Shown here piece after piece: positions 36,906-47,128 of a DNA stretch of 64,000 bases. Every line of letters begins with the position of its first letter. Within the stretch, counting starts at the first letter, position 1. The position numbers and the translations under genes were made by a program. The notes under the pieces were generated by a model that worked only from the letters and a program-made list of their open reading frames with translations, ran no database searches and was not told the origin of the DNA. Origin of the DNA: Jiella endophytica (GTDB lineage Bacteria > Pseudomonadota > Alphaproteobacteria > Rhizobiales > Rhizobiaceae); contig NZ_SOZD01000003.1 in assembly GCF_004519335.1 (NCBI RefSeq), positions 605,367 to 669,366 of the forward strand, in the 5' to 3' direction.

Positions 36906-37592
36906 ATGAAACGCTCGAGGGTCAACGAGATCATCCGCGAGGCGGACGCGTTCTTCCGCTCCTTCGGCTATGTGCTGCCGCCCTTCGCATGGCTCTCGCC
37001 GCAGGAGATGCGCGAGCGCCGGCAGGAGATCGCCGGCATCACCGAGGCACGGCTCGGCTGGGACGTCACCGATTATGGCGAGGGCCGCTTCGACGAGCTC
37101 GGCCTGTTCCTCTTCACGGTCCGCAACGGCCGGGCCGAGGACCTCACCCGCGGCCGCGGCATGCTCTATGCCGAAAAGGCGATGATCACCCGCAAGGACC
37201 AGCTTTCGCCGATGCACCGGCACGTGGTGAAGGCCGAGGACATCATCAATCGCGGCGGCGGCACCCTCGTCATCGAGCTCTTCATGTCGGATGCCAGGGG
37301 CGACGTCGACGAGAGCGCCGAGGTCGTCGTTCCGACCGACGGCATCCTGCGCAGGATGCCGGCCGGCAGCCACCTGAAGCTCATGCCCGGCGAGAGCGTG
37401 ACGCTGATGCCCGGCGTCTGGCATGCCTTTTGGGCGGAGAATGCGGACGTCTTCATCGGCGAAGTCTCGACGGTCAACGACGATGCGACCGACAATGTCT
37501 TCCGCGAGCCGATCGGCCGGTTTTCCACGATCGAAGAGGACGAGCCGCCGGTTCATCTCCTGGTTTCCGACTACGAGCGATTCCTCGACTGA
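36906..37592 (+). CDS. D-lyxose/D-mannose-type ketol-isomerase
   Basis: A 228-residue cupin sugar isomerase of the D-lyxose isomerase family (related to E. coli Z5688 and B. subtilis YdaE). SPMHRHVVKAEDIINRGGG provides His104, His106 and Glu111, and MPGVWHAFWAE provides His173, the expected metal ligands. It would convert D-lyxose to D-xylulose or D-mannose to D-fructose. An aggagg-like site (ctgaggaggatcgaag) lies in front of the ATG. It is co-directional with and 12 bases after a glutathione transferase gene. A mannose role could link it with the GDP-mannose consuming glycan locus, but nothing proves this. Confidence 0.85.
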   Translation: MKRSRVNEIIREADAFFRSFGYVLPPFAWLSPQEMRERRQEIAGITEARLGWDVTDYGEGRFDELGLFLFTVRNGRAEDLTRGRGMLYAEKAMITRKDQLSPMHRHVVKAEDIINRGGGTLVIELFMSDARGDVDESAEVVVPTDGILRRMPAGSHLKLMPGESVTLMPGVWHAFWAENADVFIGEVSTVNDDATDNVFREPIGRFSTIEEDEPPVHLLVSDYERFLD

Positions 37593-37596
37593 CTTG

Positions 37597-37624
37597 TAGA
37601 GCCGCCAATATTGGAACTGCTCTA
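37597..37624. promoter_or_regulatory. Nested palindrome upstream of exbB (candidate operator)
   Basis: tagagc (37597-37602) and gctcta (37619-37624) form a perfect outer dyad around the perfect 10-base palindrome ccaatattgg (37605-37614). Iron-regulated repressors (Irr, RirA, Fur) commonly control exbB-tonB in this order, so an iron operator is a reasonable guess. It follows a sugar isomerase stop codon by five bases, so a weak terminator role is the alternative. Confidence 0.45.
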
Positions 37625-37718
37625 AACAATAGTCTCACTCGCTGAGCGAAATTGGCGCACAACCCGGATTTTGTTATCCGGAATCGGCCCGTTGCTGGCT
37701 CAATTCGCGCGCATTAAG

Positions 37719-37746
37719 TTGACGAAGATCATCACCTTTCCATAAA
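37719..37746 (+). promoter_or_regulatory. Candidate promoter of the exbB-exbD-tonB operon
   Basis: ttgacg (37719-37724), 16 bases, cataaa (37741-37746), about 70 bases before the exbB start. Good -35, moderate -10. Confidence 0.5.
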
Positions 37747-37816
37747 GGAGACGGGAGGAACGGGGCAGCGCGGCAGACATCGCCGCCGACGGCCCCGCGC
37801 ACCGCAACACTCCCGG

Positions 37817-38974
<1,158 letters not shown>

Positions 38975-38979
38975 GCGTC

Positions 38980-39447
38980 ATGGCGGTCAAGCTCGACAGC
39001 GGCGGCGAAGAGAGCGGCGGCGAGGTCTCCGAGATCAACGTCACGCCCTTCATCGACGTGATGCTGGTGCTGTTGATCATCTTCATGGTGGCGGCGCCGC
39101 TCTCGACGGTCGACGTGCCGGTGGACCTGCCGACCTCCAATGCCGTGCCGCAGGAGCGGCCAGACGAGCCGGTCTATCTCACCATCCAGGAAGATCTTTC
39201 GCTCAGCCTCGGCGAAGACAGGATCAGCCGCGACGGGCTCGGCGCCGGCCTCGACGCGAAGACCGGGAGCAATCGCGACGAGCGCATCTTCCTGCGCGCC
39301 GACGGCTCGGTGCCCTATTCCGACATCATGGACGTGATGAACACGCTTCGCAGCGCCGGCTATCTGAAGATCGGCCTTGTCGGCCTCGAGGATCCTGCCC
39401 GCGCCGAGGCGGCGGCAAATGCCGCGTCGGGCGCCGCCGGACAATAG
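38980..39447 (+). CDS. exbD: Biopolymer transport protein ExbD
   Basis: A 155-residue ExbD/TolR protein with one membrane helix: SEINVTPFIDVMLVLLIIFMVAAPL carries the essential protonatable Asp in the helix. The periplasmic domain follows (VPVDLPTSNA, VYLTIQEDLSLSLGEDRIS). It is translated 5 bases after exbB and 8 bases before tonB. Confidence 0.95.
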   Translation: MAVKLDSGGEESGGEVSEINVTPFIDVMLVLLIIFMVAAPLSTVDVPVDLPTSNAVPQERPDEPVYLTIQEDLSLSLGEDRISRDGLGAGLDAKTGSNRDERIFLRADGSVPYSDIMDVMNTLRSAGYLKIGLVGLEDPARAEAAANAASGAAGQ

Positions 39448-39455
39448 GCACGGAG

Positions 39456-40619
39456 ATGGCGCCCCCGAAACACGCCGATCCCTTCGCCGGGAGTTCGCGT
39501 CGCGGCAGCGGCGAGCGCTGGCTCGTCGCCGGCCTCGTGGTGCTTCTCGCCCATGGCACCGCCGCCTATGCGCTGATGACCAACATGCCGAAGACGCCGC
39601 CGAAGGGGGCGCAGGAAGCGCCGGTGCTGATCGATCTCGCACCGCCCGCCGAATCGAAGGCGAGCGATTCCCTCGACGACGCCGCGCCCGCCCCGGAAAC
39701 CGTCGACGCACCGGATCCGACGCCCAGCGAGGAAGAGGCCCCGGAGGTGGAGACACCACCGGAACCCGAGCCGGCCCCTGAGCCCGAGCCGGCCCCTGAG
39801 CCCGAACCCGAGCCTGTGCCCCAACCGGAACCGCAGCCCGTCGAGCCGCCGCCGCCGGAAGCGGTCGAGCCGGAGCCGGTGCAGCCACCCGAGGAAGCCG
39901 CGCCGGAACCCGAACCGCAGCCGGTCGAGCAGCCGGAGCCTCAACCCGAGCCGGAGCCTGAACCACAGCCGGTCGAGCAACCCGCGCCGGAACCGGACCC
40001 CGTTCCGGAGCCGGAGCCCGTCCAGGAGGAGGCGTCCTCGCCCAATCCGGATGCCGTGCCGCTGCCCTTGCCCTCCCCCCAGCTGGAGGAGCCCGAGGAG
40101 CCGACCACGACGGCCGAGCAGCCCGAAGCGGACACCGCGGCGCTTCCCGACGTCGTGCCGCTGCCGACGGCGCGGCCGGAGCCGCCGAAGCCGGTGCGCC
40201 AGGCAGTCCGCGAAACGCCGAAAGAGCAGCCAAAGGCCCGCAAGCCGGCGCCGCCGAAGAAGCAGGCGACCCGCCAGCGGCGATCGTCAGAGGCCTCCGT
40301 CGCCTCGCAGGGCAGGCCCCGGCGTGAAGCCTCGCAGGGCGCGCAGGTCTCGCGCGCCGACATCTCCCGCTGGCAGTCGCAGGTGCAGGCGCGGCTCAAC
40401 CGCTTCTCCCGCAGCTTCTCCGGCCGCGGTTCGGGCACCGCACGCATCGCCTTCAGCATGTCGGGCAATGGCAGCGTCTCGGGCGTGCGCGTCGTCGGGT
40501 CGAGCGGCAACCGGACGCTCGACGGGCTGGCCGTGCAGCTGGTGCGCCGGGCGAGCCCTTTCCCCGCCCCGCCATCCGGCAAGGGGGTGTCGCTCACCGT
40601 GCCGGTGCGCATCCGCTGA
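39456..40619 (+). CDS. tonB: TonB family energy transducer with a very long Glu-Pro-rich spacer
   Basis: A 387-residue TonB-like protein. One N-terminal anchor (RWLVAGLVVLLAHGTAAYALMT) is followed by some 200 residues dominated by repeated PEPE/PQPE/PVE units (about residues 90-270), then basic linker PPKKQATRQRR, and the C-terminal domain IARIAFSMSGNGSVSGVRVVGSSGNRTLDGLAVQLVRRASPFPAPP, typical of TonB_C. The spacer should span the periplasm. It lies in the exbB-exbD-tonB operon, so is devoted to TonB-dependent receptors (iron, haem or vitamin uptake). The start at 39456 is inferred; cggag lies too close to the ATG to be a good ribosome site. Confidence 0.9.
   Translation: MAPPKHADPFAGSSRRGSGERWLVAGLVVLLAHGTAAYALMTNMPKTPPKGAQEAPVLIDLAPPAESKASDSLDDAAPAPETVDAPDPTPSEEEAPEVETPPEPEPAPEPEPAPEPEPEPVPQPEPQPVEPPPPEAVEPEPVQPPEEAAPEPEPQPVEQPEPQPEPEPEPQPVEQPAPEPDPVPEPEPVQEEASSPNPDAVPLPLPSPQLEEPEEPTTTAEQPEADTAALPDVVPLPTARPEPPKPVRQAVRETPKEQPKARKPAPPKKQATRQRRSSEASVASQGRPRREASQGAQVSRADISRWQSQVQARLNRFSRSFSGRGSGTARIAFSMSGNGSVSGVRVVGSSGNRTLDGLAVQLVRRASPFPAPPSGKGVSLTVPVRIR
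39768..39803. repeat. Two 18-base tandem repeats in tonB
   Basis: gagccggcccctgagccc occurs twice in direct repeat, inside the region coding for the Pro-Glu spacer, and blends into degenerate copies on both sides. In-frame unit, so length variation is tolerable. Confidence 0.6.
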
Positions 40620-40768
40620 CGATGCTTGGCTAAATCCCCGGCAGAGCGATTCGCCGCCCGCGCAGCCGACACCGAGCCGGCATGGCGATGCTCGGCGCCG
40701 CGCCTCGCCGGCAGCGGCGACACCGGTTCGGCCGTGTCGATGTCTGAAAATCTGGAGCCGGGCGCCGG

Positions 40769-41362
40769 TCAGCGGACCTGGTCGAGCAGCCGCTTGCATT
40801 CCAGGAGGTCGAGAAGCACCTGGTCGAGGGTCTGGACGCTGTCGCGCGGCAGCTTGAGGCCTTCCCCGACGGTGTCGCGCTCGCGCCTGAGGAAGCCACC
40901 GAGGGCGCGCGGACGAGGCTTGGCGCCGGACGCCGCCGGCTCGTCCACCGGGGCGACGGGCTCGCTGGCGGCGGCGGCTTCCGGCTCGGGATGGATCAAG
41001 TCGAGATCGTCGACATGGGCTTCCGCCGCCTCGTCCTCGTCGCCGGACGTGTCCGGCGAAGCGGCGAGATTGTCGAGGCCGGCGAGATCGCCAGATCCGA
41101 TGGCCATCACGAAGCGGCTGCCGTTCTCCTTCAGGAGGCGCTGCACGCCCTTGATGGTGAAACCCTTGACGTAGAGGAGATAGCGGATGCCGCGCAGGAG
41201 CTCGACGTCGTCGGGCCGATAGTAGCGTCGCCCGCCGCCGCGCTTCAGCGGCCGGATCTGCGCAAAGCGGGATTCCCAGAAACGCAGGACATGCTGCGGA
41301 AGATCGAGGTCTCCAGCGACCTCGGAGATCGTCCGGAACGCATCCTCACCCTTGTCGGACAT
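40769..41362 (-). CDS. MerR family transcriptional regulator
   Basis: A 197-residue DNA-binding protein. The MerR helix-turn-helix is [69 protein letters not shown]. The C-terminal half is acidic and Pro/Ala-rich with a short helical end ([27 protein letters not shown]), perhaps for dimerisation; no metal ligands are seen. It is the usual regulator downstream of ihfA in rhizobia. The start is ATG 41362; a TTG codon precedes it. Confidence 0.92.
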   Translation of the reverse strand: MSDKGEDAFRTISEVAGDLDLPQHVLRFWESRFAQIRPLKRGGGRRYYRPDDVELLRGIRYLLYVKGFTIKGVQRLLKENGSRFVMAIGSGDLAGLDNLAASPDTSGDEDEAAEAHVDDLDLIHPEPEAAAASEPVAPVDEPAASGAKPRPRALGGFLRRERDTVGEGLKLPRDSVQTLDQVLLDLLECKRLLDQVR

Positions 41363-41396
41363 CAATGCACCGATGCTTCATGCGGAGCGAGCGCGC

Positions 41397-41744
41397 CTAT
41401 TCGGCGGCACGCATCATTTCCAGACCGGAGGAGGCAGCGGCGCGCTTGCTGTGCGCCTCCAGGATGCGGTCCTTGAGGACGTTGGAAGGCTTGAACACGG
41501 CGACGCGGCGGGGCGAGATCGGCACTTCCTCGCCGGTCTTCGGATTGCGGCCGACACGCTCGTTCTTGTCGCGGACCAGGAAGGAGCCGAAGGACGAGAC
41601 CTTGACCGATTCACCCTTGGCGATGGTCGAACAGATTTCCTCGAGCACCATCTCGACGAGTTGCGCCGATTCGGTCCGGGACAATCCGATCTTGCGGAAC
41701 ACCGCTTCGGCGAGATCGGCCCTGGTAAGTGTCCTGTCCCCCAT
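41397..41744 (-). CDS. ihfA: Integration host factor alpha subunit
   Basis: A 115-residue HU/IHF-family DNA-bending protein. [93 protein letters not shown] covers the whole fold, including the DNA-intercalating NPKTGE loop. The start ATG 41744 has aggggac upstream; the longer frame to 41786 is not needed. It sits between fabH and the MerR regulator. Confidence 0.93.
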   Translation of the reverse strand: MGDRTLTRADLAEAVFRKIGLSRTESAQLVEMVLEEICSTIAKGESVKVSSFGSFLVRDKNERVGRNPKTGEEVPISPRRVAVFKPSNVLKDRILEAHSKRAAASSGLEMMRAAE

Positions 41745-41852
41745 CGCTCGTCCCCTGATCGGTGCCCGAAAGCTCACCCGCGCCAATTGGCCGCGTCCAG
41801 CATCTTACTTTTTCGTTACTTTACCGAAAGCGCCATATGAATCAAGCGCCGT

Positions 41853-42833
41853 CTACCATCTGACGAGGATCGCGCCCCAGGTGAAGCCGCCGCCCATGGC
41901 TTCCAGCAGAACCAGGTCGCCGGGCTTGATCCGGCCGTCCCTGACAGCGGCGTCGAGAGCCAGCGGGATCGAGGCCGCGGAGGTGTTTCCGTGGCGATCG
42001 ACGGTGACGACGACCTTGGCGAGATCGATGCCGAGCTTCTTGGCGGAGGCGTCGATGATGCGCCGGTTGGCCTGGTGCGGGATGAACCAGTCGATATCCT
42101 CCGGGCCGATCCCGGCCGCCTCGAAACAGGCCTCGATCACGTCGCTGATCATGCCGACGGCGTGCTTGAAGACCTCGCGGCCCTGCATTCTCAGATGGCC
42201 GACGGTGCCGGTGGTCGAGGGCCCGCCGTCGACATAGAGCTTGTCCATATGGGCGCCGTCGGAGCGCAGCTTGGCGACGAGGATGCCCTTCTCGCCGTCG
42301 CGCTCGCCCTTCGTCACGCCTTCCATCACCACGGCGCCGGCGCCGTCGCCGAAGAGGACGCAGGTCGTCCTGTCCTCCCAGTCGAGGATGCGCGAGAAGG
42401 TCTCCGCGCCGATCACCAGCACGCGCCGTGCCTGGCCCGAGCGCAGATACATGTCCGCCGTGGTCAAGGCGTAGAGGAAGCCGCTGCAGACGGCGTGGAC
42501 GTCGAAGGCGAAGCCGCCGGTGATGCCGAGCCGGTGCTGCACCTGCACGGCGGAAGCCGGGAAGGTGTTGTCGGGCGTCGCCGTCGCGAGGATGATCAGG
42601 TCGATGTCGGCCGGCGCGAGGCCAGCGGCGTCCAGCGCCCGGCGCGCCGCGGTCTCGGCGAGCGAGACGGTGGTCTCCCCCTCGCCGGCGATGTGGCGCT
42701 GCTCGATGCCCGTGCGCTGGCGGATCCACTCGTCCGAGGTCTCGACGACGCCGGCGAAATCCTGGTTGCGCATGACCCGCTCCGGCAGGACCGAGCCGGT
42801 CCCGCGGACGACGGAGACGATCTTCTCACTCAT
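41853..42833 (-). CDS. fabH: 3-oxoacyl-[acyl-carrier-protein] synthase III
   Basis: Condensing enzyme that starts fatty-acid synthesis with acetyl-CoA and malonyl-ACP; 326 residues. The Cys-His-Asn triad is Cys116 ([11 protein letters not shown]), His253 ([10 protein letters not shown]) and Asn283 (RHGNTSAAS). Its ATG overlaps the plsX stop by four bases (42830-42833), so the two lipid genes are coupled. A downstream ihfA gene follows after about 110 bases. Confidence 0.96.
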   Translation of the reverse strand: MSEKIVSVVRGTGSVLPERVMRNQDFAGVVETSDEWIRQRTGIEQRHIAGEGETTVSLAETAARRALDAAGLAPADIDLIILATATPDNTFPASAVQVQHRLGITGGFAFDVHAVCSGFLYALTTADMYLRSGQARRVLVIGAETFSRILDWEDRTTCVLFGDGAGAVVMEGVTKGERDGEKGILVAKLRSDGAHMDKLYVDGGPSTTGTVGHLRMQGREVFKHAVGMISDVIEACFEAAGIGPEDIDWFIPHQANRRIIDASAKKLGIDLAKVVVTVDRHGNTSAASIPLALDAAVRDGRIKPGDLVLLEAMGGGFTWGAILVRW

Positions 42834-43978
42834 GACACACTGCTTTCGGGAACACTCGCAGCCTCCTCGGAGATGCGGCGATGATAATTGGCAAGGTCGG
42901 CCTCGATCTTTTCGCGCAGGCCCGCGCGGGCGACGGTGTGCGCGAGGTCGATGGCGGCGGCGATGCCCTCGGCGTCGGTGCCGCCATGGCTCTTGATGAC
43001 GATGCCGTTGAGGCCGAGAAACACCCCGCCATTGACCTTGCGGGGATCCATCTTGTCGCGCAGCCGGTCGAAGGCGCTCTTCGCCAGCACGTAGCCGGCG
43101 CGGGCGAGCCAGGTCCGCGACATCGCCGCCCTCAGATAGGCGGCGATCTGCTTGGCGGTGCCCTCGGCGGTCTTCAGGGCGATGTTGCCGGTGAAGCCCT
43201 CGGTGACGACGACGTCCACCGTGCCCTGGCCGAGATCGTCGCCCTCGACGAAGCCTCGATATTCGATGCCCGGCAGCGGCGTCTCCTTGAGCAGCCGCCC
43301 GGCCTCGCGGATGTCGTCCTGGCCCTTGACCTCCTCGACGCCGATATTGAGGAGGCCCACGGTTGGGCATTCGAGGCCGAACAGGGCCCGCGCCATGGCG
43401 CCGCCCATCATCGAGAAGTCGATCAGCTGCTGGGCGTCGGCGCCGATCGTCGCGCCGACGTCGAGGACGATGCTCTCGCCGCGCAGGGTCGGCCAGATCG
43501 CCGCGATCGCCGGGCGCTCGATATTCGCCATGGTGCGCAGGCAGAATTTCGCCATCGCCATCAGCGCGCCGGTGTTGCCGGCCGAGACCGCGACATGCGC
43601 CTCGCCGGTCTTCACCGCGTCGATGGCGCGCCACATTGACGACTTGTAGCGGCCTTGGCGCAGCGCCTGGGACGGCTTGTCGTCCATCCGCACCGACATC
43701 TCGCAGTGGTGGAAGGCCGATGCCGCCTGCAGTTCGGGATATTTGGCGAGGACCGGCAGCACTTCCGCCTCCTCGCCGAAAAGCGCGAAGCGCGTGTCGG
43801 GCCGCCGCTGCAGGGCGATCGCCGCGCCTGCCAGAACCACGGTCGGTCCGTGATCGCCGCCCATCGCGTCGAGCGAAATCGTAATGCCGGAGTTTGAGGT
43901 CAACTCGTTCTCGCTTTTGTCCGTCGGGGCCTGAGGGCCGCCCGGCGCGGCGCGAAAATATCGAATTCCCCGCCACAT
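42830..43978 (-). CDS. plsX: Phosphate acyltransferase PlsX
   Basis: Makes acyl-phosphate from acyl-ACP for phospholipid synthesis. Up to 382 residues; [21 protein letters not shown] opens the family fold, [15 protein letters not shown] and [19 protein letters not shown] are the other hallmarks. The ATG at 43976-43978 gives an extra 25 residues; a TTG at 43901-43903 (start [14 protein letters not shown]) gives a length closer to that of homologues. It is 25 bases after the DUF177 gene and overlaps fabH. Confidence 0.94.
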   Translation of the reverse strand: MWRGIRYFRAAPGGPQAPTDKSENELTSNSGITISLDAMGGDHGPTVVLAGAAIALQRRPDTRFALFGEEAEVLPVLAKYPELQAASAFHHCEMSVRMDDKPSQALRQGRYKSSMWRAIDAVKTGEAHVAVSAGNTGALMAMAKFCLRTMANIERPAIAAIWPTLRGESIVLDVGATIGADAQQLIDFSMMGGAMARALFGLECPTVGLLNIGVEEVKGQDDIREAGRLLKETPLPGIEYRGFVEGDDLGQGTVDVVVTEGFTGNIALKTAEGTAKQIAAYLRAAMSRTWLARAGYVLAKSAFDRLRDKMDPRKVNGGVFLGLNGIVIKSHGGTDAEGIAAAIDLAHTVARAGLREKIEADLANYHRRISEEAASVPESSVS

Positions 43979-44003
43979 ACAACCGGCGTCTTCGCCTTCC
44001 GCG

Positions 44004-44564
44004 CTATCCGTTCCGCTCAGGCTTGCGGAAATCGGCGAGGGCCGCGAAGGGCGATGGCACGTCGTCGTCCTCGTCCTCGTCGGCAGCCGCCGCGCCGAAA
44101 CTCTCGCCCGGGCGCCGCGGATAGGGATCGAGCGCCAGCACCAGCGTCTCGAACAGCTTGGCGCCGAGATCGATCTTGTCGCCGACGAAGCTCTCCGGCG
44201 GGTCCTCGGCCTCCGGATCGACGATGATCTCGGCGGTCTCTGCCTGCTGGCGCCGCGGCGCCTTCGCCTCGCGCACGAAGGTCGCCTCGAAGGGCTCGTC
44301 GATGCTCTGGATCACCGGCTCGAGGGTGACGACGCTCTTCTGGACGAGAATCGCCGCGATCCGCCCGGTCACCCTCGCCCCGTCCTTGCGGAATGGCCGC
44401 GCCAGGAGCTCTGCGGTGACATTCCGGGCCGTCTCGATCTGAAGTGCCGCGGCAATGGCCGTCAGCTCTTCGGGGGTCGCCGCGTAGTCGATCCGGCGGC
44501 CGTCCTGGGGCAGCGTCGCGACGGGCAGGAAAAGCTGAAGCGGCGTCGTGCGGTCTCCGTCCAT
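44004..44564 (-). CDS. YceD/DUF177 family protein
   Basis: A 186-residue protein of the DUF177 family, placed next to plsX as in most Hyphomicrobiales (often ahead of rpmF in other bacteria). [34 protein letters not shown] and [21 protein letters not shown] are family-like, as is the late acidic tail. DUF177 proteins affect 23S rRNA/L32 biogenesis in bacteria and plastids. ggag lies 8 bases before the ATG; the gene starts 3 bases after the previous stop. Confidence 0.88.
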   Translation of the reverse strand: MDGDRTTPLQLFLPVATLPQDGRRIDYAATPEELTAIAAALQIETARNVTAELLARPFRKDGARVTGRIAAILVQKSVVTLEPVIQSIDEPFEATFVREAKAPRRQQAETAEIIVDPEAEDPPESFVGDKIDLGAKLFETLVLALDPYPRRPGESFGAAAADEDEDDDVPSPFAALADFRKPERNG

Positions 44565-44567
44565 CGG

Positions 44568-45095
44568 TCAATCTCCAAGCTTCAGCGAACCGGACAGGAT
44601 GTCCTCGGCCGAGACCGCCGCCATCCGGTCGCTCATCGCCAGAATGTAGGAAACCAGCCGCCCGACCGCATCCTCCGGCACCGTCTCGGCGAGCGCCCGG
44701 CCGACGACCGCCGCCCGCAGCGCGTTGGGCTTTGCCTCGGCATCGAAGGCCGCGTCATAGACCTTGACGCGCTCGTAGAAGACGCCGGTGAGCTTGCGCA
44801 TGCGTTTGGGCACCGACTGGTCGCCGACGCCGAGTTCGCGGATCGAGGCGTCGACGTCGAGGATGAAGCGGTCGACGACGTCCTGGGCGAAGGCGTCGAG
44901 CGAGGCATCGCCCCGGCAGCGGCGCAGGAACAGGAACATGTGGATGGCGAGCGCCTCGAAGCGGCCGGAGAACGTGTCGGCAAGGCCGCAATGCTCGTAG
45001 AGCCGCGGGTCGCGGGTGAGCGTGACGAGTGCCTGGTAGACGCGCTCGACGATGGCGCGGTTCTTCCTGGCGATCCTCCAACGTTTCAGCATCAT
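44568..45095 (-). CDS. Ubiquinol-cytochrome c chaperone family protein
   Basis: A 175-residue protein with the CBP3/UbiC-chaperone domain: NRAIVERVYQALVTLTRDPRLYEHCGLADTFSGRFEALAIHMFLFLRRC...DVVDRFILDVDASIRELGVGDQSVPKRMRKLTGVFYERVKVYD. In mitochondria and alphaproteobacteria it helps assemble the cytochrome bc1 complex. Start: ATG at 45095 or 45092 (adjacent ATGs); the longer frame to 45311 runs through the divergent promoter region. It leads the DUF177-plsX-fabH group. Confidence 0.88.
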   Translation of the reverse strand: MMLKRWRIARKNRAIVERVYQALVTLTRDPRLYEHCGLADTFSGRFEALAIHMFLFLRRCRGDASLDAFAQDVVDRFILDVDASIRELGVGDQSVPKRMRKLTGVFYERVKVYDAAFDAEAKPNALRAAVVGRALAETVPEDAVGRLVSYILAMSDRMAAVSAEDILSGSLKLGD

Positions 45096-45428
45096 CGATC
45101 CGCGGTTGATCGCCTCGGGGCCGCCTGCTTCGGCGCCCTCGCCGGCCATGCCCTTCGACCGCCCATTTCGCTCCGGGCGCCGCAGCTCCTGCTGCATCGC
45201 CTTGGGGCCGGCCATCGGGCGGGCGACACACGCCTTGCCCATCTTCTGCCAGAAACATCGCGGACGAGCATGTGGTCGGCAGCGGGTGCCACAGCTTGGG
45301 GCCGATTGCAACGGCGCCTGAGGTGGATTACCAACGCCCGGGCGCGGCGTCTGCCGCGATATGGCCGCGCGAGACGGGCATATGACAACGAGAACACATC
45401 GACCGGCTGGAACGGGAGTAGGAAAAGC
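45096..45428. other. Divergent promoter region between the cytochrome chaperone and bamE
   Basis: 333 bases with no credible gene. Must carry the promoters of both divergent units. The tail ends with gtaggaaaagc directly ahead of the bamE start. No repeat or RNA noticed. Confidence 0.4.
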
Positions 45429-45899
45429 GTGAGCAAGAAGACGCGTCTGACGCTGGCGTTCGCCCTGGGCACAGCAGCCCTCGCAATGTCCTCACTGTCG
45501 GCCTGTTCGACCAGCGAAGTGCTCAATCAGGGCTATATCGTCGATCCGAAGTCGCTCGAACTGGTGCCGCCGGGCTCCTCCAAGGAGCAGGTGCTTCTCG
45601 CCCTCGGCTCGCCCTCGACCAAGGCGACCTTCGACAACGAGGTCTTCTACTACATCTCGCAGAAGCGGGTCCGCCCCGTCGCCTTCCTGCAGCCGCAGCT
45701 CGTCGACCAGCGCATTCTCGCGGTCTATTTCGACAAGGACGAGCGGGTCGAGCGCATCGCCGACTACGGCCTCAAGGACGGCCGGGTGTTCGACTTCATC
45801 TCCCGCACCACGCCGACCGGCGGCAAGGATGCGAGCTTCCTCGGCCAGGTGCTGAGCGACACGGTCTCCGACACCGGCGGCCCCACCAGCCATTTCTAG
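45429..45899 (+). CDS. BamE-like outer membrane lipoprotein (SmpA/OmlA)
   Basis: A 156-residue lipoprotein. A signal peptide ends in the lipobox LSAC with Cys26, and the mature chain has GYIVDPKSLELVPPGSSKEQVLLALGSPSTKATFDNEVFYYISQKRVRPVAF, the SmpA/BamE fold. BamE belongs to the complex that inserts beta-barrel proteins into the outer membrane. Start at GTG 45429 (supported by agga-aaagc before it); the long open frame upstream to 44940 is non-coding. It is convergent with anmK; a 20-base palindrome follows. Confidence 0.88.
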   Translation: MSKKTRLTLAFALGTAALAMSSLSACSTSEVLNQGYIVDPKSLELVPPGSSKEQVLLALGSPSTKATFDNEVFYYISQKRVRPVAFLQPQLVDQRILAVYFDKDERVERIADYGLKDGRVFDFISRTTPTGGKDASFLGQVLSDTVSDTGGPTSHF

Positions 45900-45905
45900 A
45901 GCCCC

Positions 45906-45925
45906 GCGCGTCCGATCGGACGCGC
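45906..45925. terminator. 20-base perfect palindrome between bamE and anmK
   Basis: gcgcgtccgatcggacgcgc is self-complementary and lies between two convergent stop codons (45899 and 45942). No T-run follows on either strand, so its use as a terminator is uncertain; a protein-binding site is the alternative. Confidence 0.4.
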
Positions 45926-45941
45926 CAGTCCGGCGCCGCTC

Positions 45942-47057
45942 TCAGGGGCGATTGACGATGCCGCCGGCCATCGGCCGCGGCACGCCGGTGGTCAGCGGAA
46001 AGCTGATCGCCAGCCCCTCCAGCGCCCGCAGCGCGAGATAGGCGAAGCACTCCGCCTCGACGGCGTCGCCCCGGAGGCCGCAGTCGTCGGCATCCTCCAC
46101 GGCGACCTTCGCCCGCGCCGCGAGCGCCGCCATGATCGCCGGATTGCGCCGGCCGCCGCCGCAGACGACGAGCCGTGTCGGCCGCACCGGCAAAAGGTCG
46201 AGCGCCCTGCCGACCGCGCCGGCGGTGAACGCCGTCAGCGTCGCCGCGCCGTCCTTCAGCGACAGGCCCTCTGCCATCGCCTGGCGGAAACTGAACCGGT
46301 CGAGGGACTTCGGATAGGGCGCCGACAGCCAGTGATGGGAGAGGAGGCCGGCGAGCCGCGGCTCGTCCACCGTTCCCTCCAGCGCCAGTCGGCCGTCGCG
46401 ATCCATCTCGCCGGCGTCATGCGCCTTGATCCAGTCGTTGATCGGGGCGTTGGCCGGGCCGGTGTCGAAGGCAATCAGCGTCTCGCCGTCGAAATAGGAG
46501 AGATTGGCGACTCCGCCGAGATTGAGCACCGCCGTCTCGGGCCCGGCGCCGATCCGCGCCAGCATCGCCCTGTGATAGATCGCCGAGAGCGGCGCCCCCT
46601 GCCCGCCCGCCGCGACATCGGCGGTGCGGAAATCATGCACCACGGTGAGGCCGAGCATCTTCGCCATCAGCGCCCCGTCGCCAAGCTGGCGGGTACGGCC
46701 GGCAACGCCCGCCTGCGGCGGCCGGTGGAGCACCGTCTGGCCGTGAAAGCCGACGGCGGAGACCTCGCGCGACAGGCCGTGCCGCTCGCAGAAACCCGCC
46801 ACCGCCTCCGCCTGGGCTTCGGTCAGGCACCTTTCCGCGACGGCGAAGCTTTCAGGCTCGTCGCCGGAAAACTGCCATTCCAGCGCATCGGCGACGGCCG
46901 CCTCGATCAGCGGCGTCACGTCGCTGCCATAGGGCACCAGCTCGCAGGGTCCGAATTCGGCGATCGTCTCGCCGTCGCTGCGGATCGCCGCGACGTCGAT
47001 ATTGCCGTCGAGCACGGTTCCGGTCATCAGGCCGATGGCCCAGCGGCTTTCTGCCAT
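45942..47057 (-). CDS. anmK: Anhydro-N-acetylmuramic acid kinase
   Basis: A 371-residue sugar kinase that phosphorylates and hydrates 1,6-anhydro-MurNAc during cell-wall recycling. The N-terminal ATP-binding block appears as [21 protein letters not shown] (residues 9-29; the usual GTSMDGID is degenerate), followed by [58 protein letters not shown] and [17 protein letters not shown], all characteristic. Convergent with bamE; next to the TRAP transporter permease gene, which precedes it by 71 bases on the same strand. Confidence 0.94.
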   Translation of the reverse strand: MAESRWAIGLMTGTVLDGNIDVAAIRSDGETIAEFGPCELVPYGSDVTPLIEAAVADALEWQFSGDEPESFAVAERCLTEAQAEAVAGFCERHGLSREVSAVGFHGQTVLHRPPQAGVAGRTRQLGDGALMAKMLGLTVVHDFRTADVAAGGQGAPLSAIYHRAMLARIGAGPETAVLNLGGVANLSYFDGETLIAFDTGPANAPINDWIKAHDAGEMDRDGRLALEGTVDEPRLAGLLSHHWLSAPYPKSLDRFSFRQAMAEGLSLKDGAATLTAFTAGAVGRALDLLPVRPTRLVVCGGGRRNPAIMAALAARAKVAVEDADDCGLRGDAVEAECFAYLALRALEGLAISFPLTTGVPRPMAGGIVNRP

Positions 47058-47128
47058 GATCGTCTCTCCAGGGGCGAAGGCGCCCGCTTCTCTCCGGCGG
47101 CCTTGTCGGGCCTGCCTCTGCGGCGATC

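Noticed and set aside
40626..41174. Plus-strand open frame opposite the MerR regulator
   Set aside because: Antisense shadow with no motif.
45096..45311. N-terminal extension of the cytochrome chaperone up to 45311
   Set aside because: The first 72 residues have no match to the family and cross the divergent promoter region; the start at 45095 fits better.
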